DNA of 64,000 nucleotides from UBA6623 sp965238125. Its GTDB lineage: Bacteria > Acidobacteriota > Terriglobia > Bryobacterales > UBA6623. The translations under genes and the position numbers were made by a program. The notes beneath the pieces are model-generated. The model ran no database searches. It was not told the DNA's origin and saw only the letters and a program-made list of their open reading frames with translations. Shown here piece by piece: positions 54,680-63,981 of the stretch. The stretch spans positions 930,001-994,000 of the forward strand of contig OZ250179.1 in the NCBI GenBank assembly GCA_965238125.1. Direction: 5' to 3'. How positions within the stretch are numbered: the stretch's first letter is position 1; every line of letters starts with the position of its first letter.

Positions 54680-57600
54680 TCAAAAACGGAACCGCACGTT
54701 GAGCTGGAAAGTCCGCGGCAGGCCCTCCGACCGGACGATGCCGAAGGAAGGGTCGTCAACGTTGGTGGAAGGGGAGGCCCAGTTGCGGTTGTTGAAAGCG
54801 TTGAGCAGGTCGATGCCGAAGTCGAGCGAGGTCGTCTCTCCCGTGGCCACTTGGCGCCCGATGCGCAAATCCCACTGCTGAAAGCCCTGCATGCGTACGG
54901 CGTTGCGGCCCAGCGTTCCGGGGCGCAGTTCGTTGAAATTCGTCGGCACGACGGCTTCAAAAGCTGTCGGGTCAAAGGCGAAGCGGCCGCTGACCTCGGT
55001 GCCGTCGGAAAGCGTGAACGTTCGTTCTCGGCCGGGGTCAAGTCGCTGAAAATCTCCGACGAGATCGGGTCTTCCGACGCGAACAAAACTGAAGGTCGGG
55101 TCTTCCGTCTGCCGGATGTCGAGCGGCAAGCCGGAATGAAAGCGCCAGATGCCGCTGACTTGCCAACCATCGGCCCAGGGGATTTTTTCGGCCGTTTCCC
55201 GCGGCAAGCGCAGGCGGTAGAACCACGTCGCGGCGACCAAATGGCGACGGTCGAAATCGGAGTGAGCCCAGGGTTCGCTCACCAGAGAATCGCGGAAAAC
55301 CGTGCTGCCGTTGTCGAAAGCATTCGACCAGGTGTAACTGACGTCGAAGGCCAGATTGTCGCTCAAATAGCGCGTTACCTTCCACTGCAGACCGTTGTAT
55401 CGTCCGTTGCCCATACTTTCGAAAAGCCGAACGTTGTCGTATTGCGAAAACAGACGCATGTTGCGGATCTGACCGAAGCCGAGCAGCGGATTGCGCACGA
55501 AAACGTTCAACTCGCGTTGACGCTGCAGATTGAGCGAGCGAGCGCCGACATAGATGGCGCTCAGAAAGATGCGGTGGGGCAGAAGCCTTTGCCAACCGAA
55601 CGTCCAATGATGGGCCAAGGTGTTGTCGAACAACGGATCGAACGACAGTACCGGAAAACTCACCCGCGAGCTTTGGATGAACGTTCCGGTTACCGGCGGA
55701 ATAATCGACAGCGGAGCCTCGAAGCTGCCCTGTCGTTGCAGGCGGGCGAAATTGAAGCGCGTATTGGTGCTAAAGGGCGGGAATGTTGCTTGGAACAGCG
55801 TTGCCGCGCTCGATCCGGCGAAGGCGCCGAAATCGTAGAAAACCCCGTAAGACGCCCGGAAGACGGAGCGCCCGGATTCACCGAAGATCAAGCGGACGGC
55901 CTTACTCGTCCCGGTCGGTGAATAAGCCAGTCCGACCCTGGGAACGAAGTGCCGGCCGTTGCTACGAACCGTCGAGCGAGGCAGAGGGCCGAAGTCGCCG
56001 TCGGGGTCGCCCGGGAAAATCAAATTGGGCAAGGTGTCCTCGAAGGCTTGGGTTTCGACGTCGCGGCGGAAGGCGGCGATGCGGTCCAGCCGCTCGACCG
56101 CCGGGGGCTGGGCTTCGTAGCGAACGCCCGCGGTAAATTGCAGCCCGCGCAGGGGCCGCCATTCGGCCTCGCCATAGGCCGCGAATTCGTGCCAGCGGAG
56201 ATTCATGCCGCGCGGCGTCGTAAGCCGGTAGAGAGCGGGAATTCCCATCAGTAAATCCGCGCCGCTGTTGCGGCTGCCGCGAAACGCGGTGGAGGAAAAC
56301 GTGAAGCCGCCGGCCGGATTCTCCGCATTCGAAAAGGGCCAGATTCCACGTCGGGCCAAGACACCGGCGCGTAACACCAGGCCACCAAGCCGATAGGAAA
56401 CGTCGTTGCGAATCTGAAATCCCGTCTGCGCCGACGACTCGGAAAACAAGAAGGGAGCGACGCGCAGCCGCTCCGTTCCGTCGTGGTCGAGAATGGTGAT
56501 GTCGGGGAGCGTTTGAGGGTCGGCCCCGTAAGTCACGAAGTCGAAGCCGAAACTTTCCGCCGAGGTATCGAGGAAGTCGGGTTGTCCGCGGCGGTGATTG
56601 CTGGTCAGGCGTTGGCCCGCGACGCGAACGGTATTCACCAGTCTCGGAGTGGGTGTATAGCTCAACGAGAGTTGGGCGTTCTGGGCTCGCTGACGTCGCC
56701 GCACCGCCAAACCGGGCGTCGACAAGGGGTCGAAAGCCGGCTCGACGACGCGATTTTGGAAGTTGAAATAGCTCCAATGGATCGCCCAATCACCGGGCCG
56801 CCAATCGAGGCGCCCGAGAAACATCTCGCCGTCCGCGGCCATGCTGCTTTCGGAGCGGTGCAGGTTTTCCCCTTCATTCGGAAGAGGAACAAAGGTATCG
56901 AGATACTTCGCCATCAGCGGGTCGAAGGCTTCGGCGGGAACTAGGCCGTTGGGGAACAGCGTAAAGCTTGCGGGGTCGCGCGGCAGATTCCGCTCGGGCG
57001 CCGATGAAAAGTCACCTGCTCTCTCCGTAAGGGTCAAGACGGGAGAAATTTCGGTGTGTTCGCGGTCCGTTCCCCAAACCTCCGCGTCCGCGAACGCGAA
57101 GAGATTATGCTTGTTCGAAATCGGTCCGCCAAACTGCCCGCCGCCGGCGCGGCCGCCGATCCGATCGGTGGAGCCGTTAAACATCTCGAGTGGATCGCCC
57201 CCGCGGGGGCGCCAAAAGGCCCTCGCCTGGCCGTGCCAATCGGCGCCGCCTTTGCGCGTTGTCGCGGCCACGACCGCCCCGGCGTTGCGCCCGTCCCGCG
57301 CCGAATACGTATGAGTGACAACTCGGAACGTCTCAATCCCGTCGGGCGTCGGGCCGAAAGTGCCGGCTTGCGCACCGCTGATGCGGTTCTGTGCGTTGTT
57401 CGAGGCGTAGTCGAGTTGGTAGTTGATCGCGGAACGCCGTGAACCGTTCGCCGAAACCGGCGCCGCCAGTCCGGTAAACGGGTCCACTTCGAGCGAAGCC
57501 GCCGGGCTGACTCCCGGCACTAAATGAAGCAGCTTGTCAATGGTCGTGCGGCCTTCCGATCCCAGAATCACCGGAGTGGCTTCGATCTGCTCCCGCACCA

Positions 57601-57988
57601 AGCCGTACTCGAGAGCAATGCCTTCCAGACCGCCTTTGGGCCTCGTCAGAGGCGCCGTCAACTTGCGCAGCTCCACGGCGATCTCGACCGGGATTTCCGG
57701 CAAGATCTCGTAGGGACCCATCCGTTGCACAGCGTAGCCTTCCAGATCAACCGCCAACGAGTAGCGCCCGGGCCGCACAGCGGTGAAGAAAAACTTTCCC
57801 GTCAGGTCGGTATGGGTCGTGATCGATTTGGCCGTGGAAAGATTGATCAGGCGGATCTCCACCTGATCGAGGGGGTTTTGATTCGGGTCCGCGACAAGGC
57901 CGACGATCGACCCGGCCGAGGCTTGACAGACCAACGGCTGAGCCCATAAAGCGCAGACAACCGCCGGCAGGAGCATCCTCCCGCGCAT
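54680..57988 (-). CDS. TonB-dependent receptor, Oar type, with carboxypeptidase-regulatory N-terminus
   Basis: The protein has 1102 residues with a signal peptide of about 24. Residues about 26-110 are a carboxypeptidase-regulatory-like beta domain (SIVGLVADPNQNPLDQVEIRL, TDLTGKFFFTAVRPGRYSL). A plug domain follows (about 120-260; LLHLVPGVSPAASLE, ANGSRRSAINYQLD, AGAVVAATTRKGG), then the barrel, ending in VRFRF with the C-terminal Phe of outer-membrane beta barrels. Such Oar-like receptors are abundant in Acidobacteria and are thought to take up large ligands or export peptides. It has no STN signalling domain, yet it is the third gene of a sigma/anti-sigma operon (4 bp after the anti-sigma stop). 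Confidence 0.93.
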   Translation of the reverse strand: MRGRMLLPAVVCALWAQPLVCQASAGSIVGLVADPNQNPLDQVEIRLINLSTAKSITTHTDLTGKFFFTAVRPGRYSLAVDLEGYAVQRMGPYEILPEIPVEIAVELRKLTAPLTRPKGGLEGIALEYGLVREQIEATPVILGSEGRTTIDKLLHLVPGVSPAASLEVDPFTGLAAPVSANGSRRSAINYQLDYASNNAQNRISGAQAGTFGPTPDGIETFRVVTHTYSARDGRNAGAVVAATTRKGGADWHGQARAFWRPRGGDPLEMFNGSTDRIGGRAGGGQFGGPISNKHNLFAFADAEVWGTDREHTEISPVLTLTERAGDFSSAPERNLPRDPASFTLFPNGLVPAEAFDPLMAKYLDTFVPLPNEGENLHRSESSMAADGEMFLGRLDWRPGDWAIHWSYFNFQNRVVEPAFDPLSTPGLAVRRRQRAQNAQLSLSYTPTPRLVNTVRVAGQRLTSNHRRGQPDFLDTSAESFGFDFVTYGADPQTLPDITILDHDGTERLRVAPFLFSESSAQTGFQIRNDVSYRLGGLVLRAGVLARRGIWPFSNAENPAGGFTFSSTAFRGSRNSGADLLMGIPALYRLTTPRGMNLRWHEFAAYGEAEWRPLRGLQFTAGVRYEAQPPAVERLDRIAAFRRDVETQAFEDTLPNLIFPGDPDGDFGPLPRSTVRSNGRHFVPRVGLAYSPTGTSKAVRLIFGESGRSVFRASYGVFYDFGAFAGSSAATLFQATFPPFSTNTRFNFARLQRQGSFEAPLSIIPPVTGTFIQSSRVSFPVLSFDPLFDNTLAHHWTFGWQRLLPHRIFLSAIYVGARSLNLQRQRELNVFVRNPLLGFGQIRNMRLFSQYDNVRLFESMGNGRYNGLQWKVTRYLSDNLAFDVSYTWSNAFDNGSTVFRDSLVSEPWAHSDFDRRHLVAATWFYRLRLPRETAEKIPWADGWQVSGIWRFHSGLPLDIRQTEDPTFSFVRVGRPDLVGDFQRLDPGRERTFTLSDGTEVSGRFAFDPTAFEAVVPTNFNELRPGTLGRNAVRMQGFQQWDLRIGRQVATGETTSLDFGIDLLNAFNNRNWASPSTNVDDPSFGIVRSEGLPRTFQLNVRFRF

Positions 57989-57992
57989 GACT

Positions 57993-59534
57993 CTATTGTA
58001 GGGTTTCGAGGGGAGCCTTAAGGTGCGCTATGTGACCGCGAAGGCGGCTCAGCAGCTCACCGCAGGAGTGGTTTACTTGGTCGGCGTGAACCGTGCCCGG
58101 CAGGGCGCCAAACAGCGACGTCAGCGTCGAATCGAGCTGAAGGGCGTCGTCAAGAAGAGCTTTGCCTTGCTTGAGCCAAACGGCTTCCGCGCGAACGGCG
58201 GCCTTATCGGCGCGGTAGGCCCAATAGCGGCGCGGCAACACTTCCGAGAGCCGGTCGTAGAGAGCGGCTTCCTCGTCTCGCAACGCCGACAAGTGAAGCC
58301 GGATGACTTCACGCAGGCGGCGCTTCGTCTCGGGGGCCAGCCGCTCCACATGGTCCCTCTCGATGCTGCTCAAAACGTCGTTCAACGCATAGGCATGGGA
58401 CAGCAACCGAGATTGGCCGCGGAAAATACCGCTCACGTAGCGGTCCAGTTCCGCTTCGAGCAGCGAGGGCTCGGGTGTCTGGAAAGACCTGCGCGCGGCG
58501 TCACTGAAGTGCGAGAGCAGGGAAGTGCGCACGACGCCTCCACTCGGACGATCCGAAGGACGGGCGGCAGCGGCCGATAGAAGCGACGACTGCGTCGTCA
58601 CCGGGTGATCGGCCCGGCGCGAGCGCACGTCGAAGGCGATATCGACTTCACCGGCTGTACGCGAGAGAGCGTCAACCACCCGGCGCCGGGACGTTTCGTC
58701 TTCGACCGTTCCCACGAAGGTCAGTCGGCCGTTCCGCGGCGCGGGTCGCAAATCTTCCCGCCAAACGCCGGCTTTCGCCAACAGCCAATGACCGTCGACC
58801 ACCGTGGAAGCTGTTTCGACAGTCGCCGGAACTCCGCGTGCCGACTCGAACGGCTCAAACACCCCAGAAGCAAGCGGTTGCGAAATCGGCCCGGCCGGAT
58901 TCATAAACGGCGCCAATCGGCTCGCCGCGCCGCTCCAGGCTATCTCGAGCGCCGGGGCTTCGTCGTCGAGGGCGGCTACCGGGTCGGGAGAAGTTGTCGT
59001 AGCAAAGCTGAACGCAAATCGTTCGGGCGTTGACGGCGCCGTCTCGGCCGCGACTGAGAGCACGGACGCCGGAATCATTGCCGCGAGATTTTCATCCGAG
59101 GCCGCCGCCGGCTCCGTCGGCTGACCGGCAGGCACGGGAGCGAGGTCAGCCGACAACCGAGTTTGGCTCGCCTGACCCTGGTCGCCGGCTTGTTCCACCG
59201 CGACCGGCGGTGAATTCAAAGCCATGTAACCGCCCAGCGCGGCCATCAGAATCGTCGCCGCAATCCCGTATGCCGGCCGGCGCCATTGCGGGAAACCGAC
59301 AACCGGCGCCAACGGACGCATCGACCCGCGCAGTCTTTCAAGCGACGCTTCGCGCAACGCCGCCGGCTCGGCGGGAACCGAGCGCTTCAATGCAAGCTCG
59401 ACCTCATAGAGCAACGACTGCAGACCGACCATGGCCTCCTGGCAGAAGCCGCAACGGTCGATGTGCTCGGCGCGCTCGGGGATCAACTCCCCGTCAAAGT
59501 GCCGCAGCAACTCTTCGGTGGTCAGATGCCGCAA
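57993..59534 (-). CDS. Large anti-sigma factor with zinc finger and BON-like periplasmic part
   Basis: There is no good ATG; TTG 59534, with GAGGAAG upstream, gives a natural start (M)RHLTTEELLRHFDGEL and overlaps the sigma gene by 41 bp. The zinc motif HIDRCGFC lies near residue 25. One membrane helix is at about 90-110 (YGIAATILMAALGGYMAL). The remaining 390 residues lie outside the cytoplasm and are Ala/Pro-rich, with a segment resembling a BON domain (LTFVGTVEDETSRRRVVDAL) and a helical C-terminal part. By analogy it sequesters the ECF sigma until an envelope signal is sensed. The length is far above the usual 200-300 residues. Confidence 0.8.
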   Translation of the reverse strand: MRHLTTEELLRHFDGELIPERAEHIDRCGFCQEAMVGLQSLLYEVELALKRSVPAEPAALREASLERLRGSMRPLAPVVGFPQWRRPAYGIAATILMAALGGYMALNSPPVAVEQAGDQGQASQTRLSADLAPVPAGQPTEPAAASDENLAAMIPASVLSVAAETAPSTPERFAFSFATTTSPDPVAALDDEAPALEIAWSGAASRLAPFMNPAGPISQPLASGVFEPFESARGVPATVETASTVVDGHWLLAKAGVWREDLRPAPRNGRLTFVGTVEDETSRRRVVDALSRTAGEVDIAFDVRSRRADHPVTTQSSLLSAAAARPSDRPSGGVVRTSLLSHFSDAARRSFQTPEPSLLEAELDRYVSGIFRGQSRLLSHAYALNDVLSSIERDHVERLAPETKRRLREVIRLHLSALRDEEAALYDRLSEVLPRRYWAYRADKAAVRAEAVWLKQGKALLDDALQLDSTLTSLFGALPGTVHADQVNHSCGELLSRLRGHIAHLKAPLETLQ

Positions 59535-60042
59535 ATTCTTCCTCTGCCGCCGGGCGGAGCTTCGTGAGTGCCCGGGAAATATAACTAACGACGGTCGAGA
59601 TCGAAACTTCAAGAACCTCACCAACTTCGCGGAGTTTGAGTCCCTCGCTCCGCAAACGCAGGCACTCCAACTCGATTGCGGTCAGGCGATGCCACGGAAC
59701 GCGCGCCAGTTCGGCCCTCCGGTCCAGACCAACCGGCTCGACGACCATCCTGCCTTCGACCGCCAACCATCCTTGCTCATCAAGCAACTCGGGCTTCTTC
59801 TTGCGTCCCAGGTCTACCAGTAGATTGTGGGCCACACGAAACAGCCAAGCCTTCGGCTGCAAAATCTCCTCGTCTCGACTCCGGGCCTGGTAGAAGCGGA
59901 CAAAGCTTTCCTGGGCGATGTCTTCGGCTTCGGAGCGGTCGGTGAGGTGATGGCGGATGTACCGAAGTAAACTTTCTCGGTGTTCACCGAAGAGGTCTTC
60001 GGTTTCGCGGGTGGCGGAGCAGGTATTCCCTTGGGCTCGCAC
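59494..60042 (-). CDS. ECF sigma factor
   Basis: From GTG 60042, 182 residues. Region 2: LFGEHRESLLRYIRHHL, SEAEDIAQESFVRFYQA, KAWLFRVAHNLLVDLGR. Region 4: LTAIELECLRLRSEGLKLREVGEVLEVSISTVVSYISRALTKLR. Both are complete and of normal length. It directs RNA polymerase to promoters of a small regulon, likely including its own operon with the anti-sigma factor and the TonB receptor. The anti-sigma start lies inside its 3' end, so their translation is coupled. Confidence 0.93.
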   Translation of the reverse strand: MRAQGNTCSATRETEDLFGEHRESLLRYIRHHLTDRSEAEDIAQESFVRFYQARSRDEEILQPKAWLFRVAHNLLVDLGRKKKPELLDEQGWLAVEGRMVVEPVGLDRRAELARVPWHRLTAIELECLRLRSEGLKLREVGEVLEVSISTVVSYISRALTKLRPAAEEEFAASDHRRVAAAL

Positions 60043-60360
60043 GAGAGGTCTCCCGTGCCGCCGCTGCCTGCTCTATACCCTTGAGTAGTAAAGACGTATC
60101 AGGCAACGATTCTTACGGCAAGGATCAGATATTTCTATTCTGCGCCTCGATCGGCTGGTTGTCAATGGGCCGGAAGAGGGCTCTGTGAGTTTCGCCGGGA
60201 CGTTCAGGGGAGTGAACCGGCCCATGAAAAGGGCGGATTGGGTCCTCCAAGGCGCGCAAACCCGGGGAAATCACACTTGGCGCTGCGCGTCTATAAGCGT
60301 CCCATAGCCCAATCCGAGTGTGAGCGGCGCTCTTACGTCTTTGAATCCGATTCCGCCCTC
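60043..60360. other. Intergenic region upstream of the ECF sigma gene
   Basis: No gene is seen in these 318 bases between the sigma gene and the pseudopilin gene. It should carry the sigma-operon promoter; on the minus strand GTATAGAG near 60074-60081 could be a -10 element, but I cannot pair it with a convincing -35. Confidence 0.3.
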
Positions 60361-62154
60361 TTACGGCCTGCCTGTATTCGAGCGGCCCGACGGGCGGGTG
60401 TTCTGCCTGTTGGGAAGGCCCGGTGAGCCCGGCAGCAGGCCCGGCGGCAGGTTGCGGTTGCCTGGTTGCCGCGGGTTCGCGCCGGGGAAGGGGTTTCCTG
60501 TTCCGGGAGTAGATGTCGGCCGCGTTGTCCGCTGGTTTGTGAAGGGATTATTCGTACGTGGCCGGCGGGCGGAACTGCCGCCGGACGGGCGGGCGTAGGG
60601 TGATCGCGCGCCTTGACCATAGTTCGAACCTCCCCGCCGGGGCTGGAACGCCGAACCCGGGCCCGGTTGCCCACCGGGTCGGCCCGAAGTGGGGTACCCC
60701 GCCGGCACGGCTCCTCCCGTGCCGAACCCACTGCCGGGCGGCCGGCTCATGGTGCGGCTCGATGTGAGCCCCGGTTGTCCGCCTTGTATCGGCATGCCAC
60801 CGCCGCCCATGGCTCCCATCCCGCCCGCGCCTTGCGCCTCGCGGTAGTCGAAGACGAATTCCCACTCGTTATAGGCTTCGCGTTCCTTGTAGATCTTAAC
60901 GCCGCGCTCCTCGGCCTTGCTCGCTACTCCGGCGATGCCCCCGGTAAAAGCCGCCCCGCCGCTGCGGTTTTGCGATGCCCGCAACCCGGCCAAGCCGCCC
61001 GGCCGCGGTTGCGTCAGCAACTGTCCGATCACGCTTGCCGCCTGGCTCCCGGCCCCCTGTCCGCCAAACCCCATTGGTCGTTGTCCTGCTTGGCCGGCTG
61101 CCCCCCGGCCCTGGGCCCCGAATCCGCCTCGCCGCCCTCCCGCGCCGGTCTGTCCGAAGCCGGAACCGCCGCGGTGTTGGTTGCCGCGAGACTGCCGGCC
61201 GCCCGGGCGGTTTGCGCCCGCGCCGAATCCACCCGTCTGGGGATAACCCGGCCGCTGCCCGGCCCCAGGCGGAACTTGGCTGGGCAACATGGTCGAGTAA
61301 TCGGGATTCCGCCCGGCCGCGGCACCTTGGTCGGGCGTCCCCTGCCGTGCATTCGGATCGTTGGGATCAAGCGGCGCCTGTTGCCCGCCCTCCTGTCCCG
61401 GGATGCCTCCGAAAGGTCCGCCTTGGCCGAGAACTTGCGGCGCGGTGGATTGCCGGACGGCTCGTGCGCGATCGGCGCCGCGAAAACGCCCGTCCGGCGC
61501 GACAAAGCCTTGTAGGGAACCCGGGTAACCTTGTACAAAACCGCCTGTCCCCTGATATCCCGCTTGTCCCGGGTAAGCACGACTCGCTGCCGGACCGCCG
61601 CCGCCCGCAAAACTTCCTGCTTGGGGATATCCACTGCCATAGCCACCGAGTTGCCCGGCGCCGGAGCCTCGCGACGCTCCGCCGCCCTGACCGAAGCCTC
61701 CACCGAAACTCGACCCCACACCGGAACGAGAACCCGCGCCAAACCCGCCGCGAAGGCGCTCCTCCTCGTCTTCGGTGTCATAGACGAGAGAGTCCTTGAA
61801 CCGCCCGTCGGGCCCCATGTGCACCAAGCGCCATTCGTCTTCACCGGTGAGCGGGTCTTTGTAGCGCCGCCGCAAATAGCGCACGCCGTTGGTGTCTTCG
61901 AGATCGTCGAGCTCTTGCGGGTACTTCTGATGCTTGCGGTAATAGAGTTCGATGGCTCGCTTGTATTGCTCGCCGCGGTTGATGAGTGTTTCTTCGCGAA
62001 TTCGCTGCGCCTCCATCGCCGCCCGCGGCAGGGTAATCGCCAGTTGTACGGCAATTGCGGCGGCGGTAAACAGCAGGGTCAGCAAGACGAATCCGCCTTG
62101 ATCGCGACGGCGGTCGCGCGGGAGCTTTTCCGACTGGGCTTTCCGCGGCATCAA
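60361..62154 (-). CDS. Pseudopilin-like protein with a long Gly/Pro-rich extension
   Basis: The protein has 597 residues. The N-terminus is a prepilin: basic leader, G-G at 20-21, then FVLLTLLFTAAAIAVQLAITL, with Thr instead of Glu at mature position 5. Residues about 50-125 are GspG/PilE-like (INRGEQYKRAIELYYRKHQKYPQ, PLTGEDEWRLVHMGPDG). From about 135 to 597 it is low complexity rich in Gly, Gln, Pro, Arg and Ser, with one islet near 425 (IYKEREAYNEWEFVFDYR). It overlaps the preceding PilP-like gene by 4 bp (ATGA). It is probably exported by the T2SS/T4P machinery; the tail is much longer than any pseudopilin I know. Confidence 0.8.
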   Translation of the reverse strand: MMPRKAQSEKLPRDRRRDQGGFVLLTLLFTAAAIAVQLAITLPRAAMEAQRIREETLINRGEQYKRAIELYYRKHQKYPQELDDLEDTNGVRYLRRRYKDPLTGEDEWRLVHMGPDGRFKDSLVYDTEDEEERLRGGFGAGSRSGVGSSFGGGFGQGGGASRGSGAGQLGGYGSGYPQAGSFAGGGGPAASRAYPGQAGYQGTGGFVQGYPGSLQGFVAPDGRFRGADRARAVRQSTAPQVLGQGGPFGGIPGQEGGQQAPLDPNDPNARQGTPDQGAAAGRNPDYSTMLPSQVPPGAGQRPGYPQTGGFGAGANRPGGRQSRGNQHRGGSGFGQTGAGGRRGGFGAQGRGAAGQAGQRPMGFGGQGAGSQAASVIGQLLTQPRPGGLAGLRASQNRSGGAAFTGGIAGVASKAEERGVKIYKEREAYNEWEFVFDYREAQGAGGMGAMGGGGMPIQGGQPGLTSSRTMSRPPGSGFGTGGAVPAGYPTSGRPGGQPGPGSAFQPRRGGSNYGQGARSPYARPSGGSSARRPRTNNPFTNQRTTRPTSTPGTGNPFPGANPRQPGNRNLPPGLLPGSPGLPNRQNTRPSGRSNTGRP

Positions 62155-62807
62155 CTTTGCTCGAGCGGCAGCGACTGCTGATCCTTAAATTGTAAGTCTT
62201 CGATCACGATCGAATTCACGCCGATGCGGACGACGCGATAGCGTTTCTTGAAAATATCACCCTCGGTGGCGATGAACACCTGGTCCTCGTCACCGATCAA
62301 GAAGGCTCGCTTGCGAAGGTCCTTCGAGGAATTGGCGAAGCCGTAGTATTTCCATGTGATCGGCGGCGCGGTGGGCTTGTGCGCGGCGGGTTTGGCTGCC
62401 TTGACGGGCTTGGGCGATTTAGCCGCCGCTGCCAGGCGTTCTTGCGCTGTTTTGACTTCCTCCGCCGAAGGTCCGGCGACTTTCGGCTTCTTGCGCTCAC
62501 CGAAGCGGAATATATCCCGCTCGACGCCTTCGAAGGCGACGGCCCGTACCTTGGCGAGCAGGTCGGTCCGCAACGTCGGGTCGACGGTCATCGGGTCCAG
62601 CGGCTCCTCGGACCCGCCGAACCCGGGACGGCCGGCCGAACGTCGGGCCGGCGGACGAGCCCCCTTCACGGTGCGGCCGGGCGCCGCACTCGCGGTCCGC
62701 GGCGCGGGCGACGGCCCCGACAAAAGCTGAGTATAGACCGAGTACCCCGCAACGGCGGTCAGTACGCCCAGCAGGATGATCTTGTTTTTTCCCGCGCCCA
62801 GTTTCAT
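62151..62807 (-). CDS. PilP/GspC-like assembly protein
   Basis: The 218 residues begin with a membrane helix (IILLGVLTAVAGYSVYTQLL), then a Pro/Ala/Arg-rich linker (about 30-65 and 120-150), and end in a small beta domain (TWKYYGFANSSKD, AFLIGDEDQVFIATEGDIFKKRYRVVRIG, SIVIEDLQFKDQQSL) that matches the HR/PilP fold binding the secretin. This domain arrangement links the inner-membrane PilN/PilO complex to the outer-membrane ring. It follows the PilO-like gene by 33 bp and overlaps the pseudopilin gene by 4 bp. Confidence 0.8.
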   Translation of the reverse strand: MKLGAGKNKIILLGVLTAVAGYSVYTQLLSGPSPAPRTASAAPGRTVKGARPPARRSAGRPGFGGSEEPLDPMTVDPTLRTDLLAKVRAVAFEGVERDIFRFGERKKPKVAGPSAEEVKTAQERLAAAAKSPKPVKAAKPAAHKPTAPPITWKYYGFANSSKDLRKRAFLIGDEDQVFIATEGDIFKKRYRVVRIGVNSIVIEDLQFKDQQSLPLEQS

Positions 62808-62840
62808 TCGTTTATCCGCGGTCTATCGGCCTTCTCCGCC

Positions 62841-63431
62841 TCACAAATCCCGAACAAAAGTATCGATGCGCATGGTGACCTGCAAGTCCGCCGACTCCGA
62901 CCGCGGGCTCGCCCCCAACGATTCGATAATCAGAAACTGCTCGGAGCTATCGATCAGGTTGAGGAAGCGCACGATGTTTTCGTATCGGCCGCGAAAGTTG
63001 GCGTTCATGCGAACGATTCCGTAGTCCTCAGTTCCATCCACCGGCTCGATGTCGTAGGTGCGGTCGCGGTCCTCGATCTTCGCTTCGCTCGCGGCGGCGT
63101 CCAACTCGACCACCAGCGTTGAGAAGGCGACTTGGCGGCGAATGGTGATGTCTTCGATCAGTCCGTCGCCGGTCGAGCGGGCGGTTTCCACCCTGCCGAC
63201 CACGCCGCGTAGTTGCTCGACCGCCTCGCCACGTTGCGCCAGCTGTTGTTCAAGGGTCGCGATGGCGGCGATGGTCTCTTCCTCTCGTGCGTCGAGCGGA
63301 CGAACGGCGAACAGATAAAACGCCAGATCGAACAGCAACAGCACACCCAACCCCGCCGCGATGTGCGTGTGCGAGATGTGCCGCGACCACGGTGCGTTTT
63401 GCGACGGCGCTGAACTAAAGTTGCTGGTCAT
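62841..63431 (-). CDS. pilO: PilO-like assembly protein
   Basis: It encodes 196 residues with a short cytoplasmic N-terminus, one membrane helix (about 27-46), a coiled coil (REEETIAAIATLEQQLAQRG, LRGVVGRVETA) and a C-terminal ferredoxin-like domain (IVRMNANFRGRYENIVRFLNLID, FLIIESLG). This is the PilO/GspM layout. The start overlaps the PilN-like stop by 17 bp. With PilN it forms the inner-membrane clamp around the motor, and through PilP it contacts the secretin. Confidence 0.8.
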   Translation of the reverse strand: MTSNFSSAPSQNAPWSRHISHTHIAAGLGVLLLFDLAFYLFAVRPLDAREEETIAAIATLEQQLAQRGEAVEQLRGVVGRVETARSTGDGLIEDITIRRQVAFSTLVVELDAAASEAKIEDRDRTYDIEPVDGTEDYGIVRMNANFRGRYENIVRFLNLIDSSEQFLIIESLGASPRSESADLQVTMRIDTFVRDL

Positions 63432-63981
63432 AGCTCACCGTTAGTTGATAGCGGAAGAGCGGCTGGTTGTCGCTCGGCGGCGCGCTGCCCCGCAAATTGG
63501 GCGAATCAAACAGCTCCGAGGTTTCGAGCGCAATCAGCAATTCGATGAAATCCGCCGGCGTCTCCGCGCCCACCTGCATCGAGAGCGCGACGTTGTGTGA
63601 ATCGGTCACCTCGGGGCGGATCTGCATCATCTGCACCCTGGGCGGAAGAATCTTCTCGAGATCGGCGAAGGTCTTGGTCCAAGAAATTCCCTTGCGATGA
63701 AGCAGCCGGTTGAGAAATAACGAGCGCTCGAGCACGATGCTGTTGGCGGGGTCTTGTAGCGTCCCGCGAAGCTTCGCTTCCTCGGCGCCGAGCGCGGCCA
63801 ACTCCGCCCGCAGTTCGGCTTTGCGCGCCGTCAGCTCGGGCGGCAACTCGTGTTGTTGGGAATAAACGACGACCATCACCACGGCCGCCGCGGTCAGCAA
63901 TACCGCCGCGAGGCCCGACAGCACGCCCACAAGACGCCTTCGTCCGAAGGGCCGGGTCGCCATGTTGAGTTCGAATCGCAT
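63415..63981 (-). CDS. pilN: PilN-like assembly protein
   Basis: The protein has 188 residues from ATG 63981. It starts with the PilN signature MRFELNMATRPF; a membrane helix follows (about 18-42), then a coiled coil (ELTARKAELRAELAALGAEEAKL) and a ferredoxin-like domain (TKTFADLEKILPPRVQMMQI, LSMQVGAETPADFIELLIAL). It binds PilM in the cytoplasm (pilM would be expected just beyond the right edge) and pairs with PilO. It overlaps the PilO-like gene. Confidence 0.82.
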   Translation of the reverse strand: MRFELNMATRPFGRRRLVGVLSGLAAVLLTAAAVVMVVVYSQQHELPPELTARKAELRAELAALGAEEAKLRGTLQDPANSIVLERSLFLNRLLHRKGISWTKTFADLEKILPPRVQMMQIRPEVTDSHNVALSMQVGAETPADFIELLIALETSELFDSPNLRGSAPPSDNQPLFRYQLTVSYDQQL

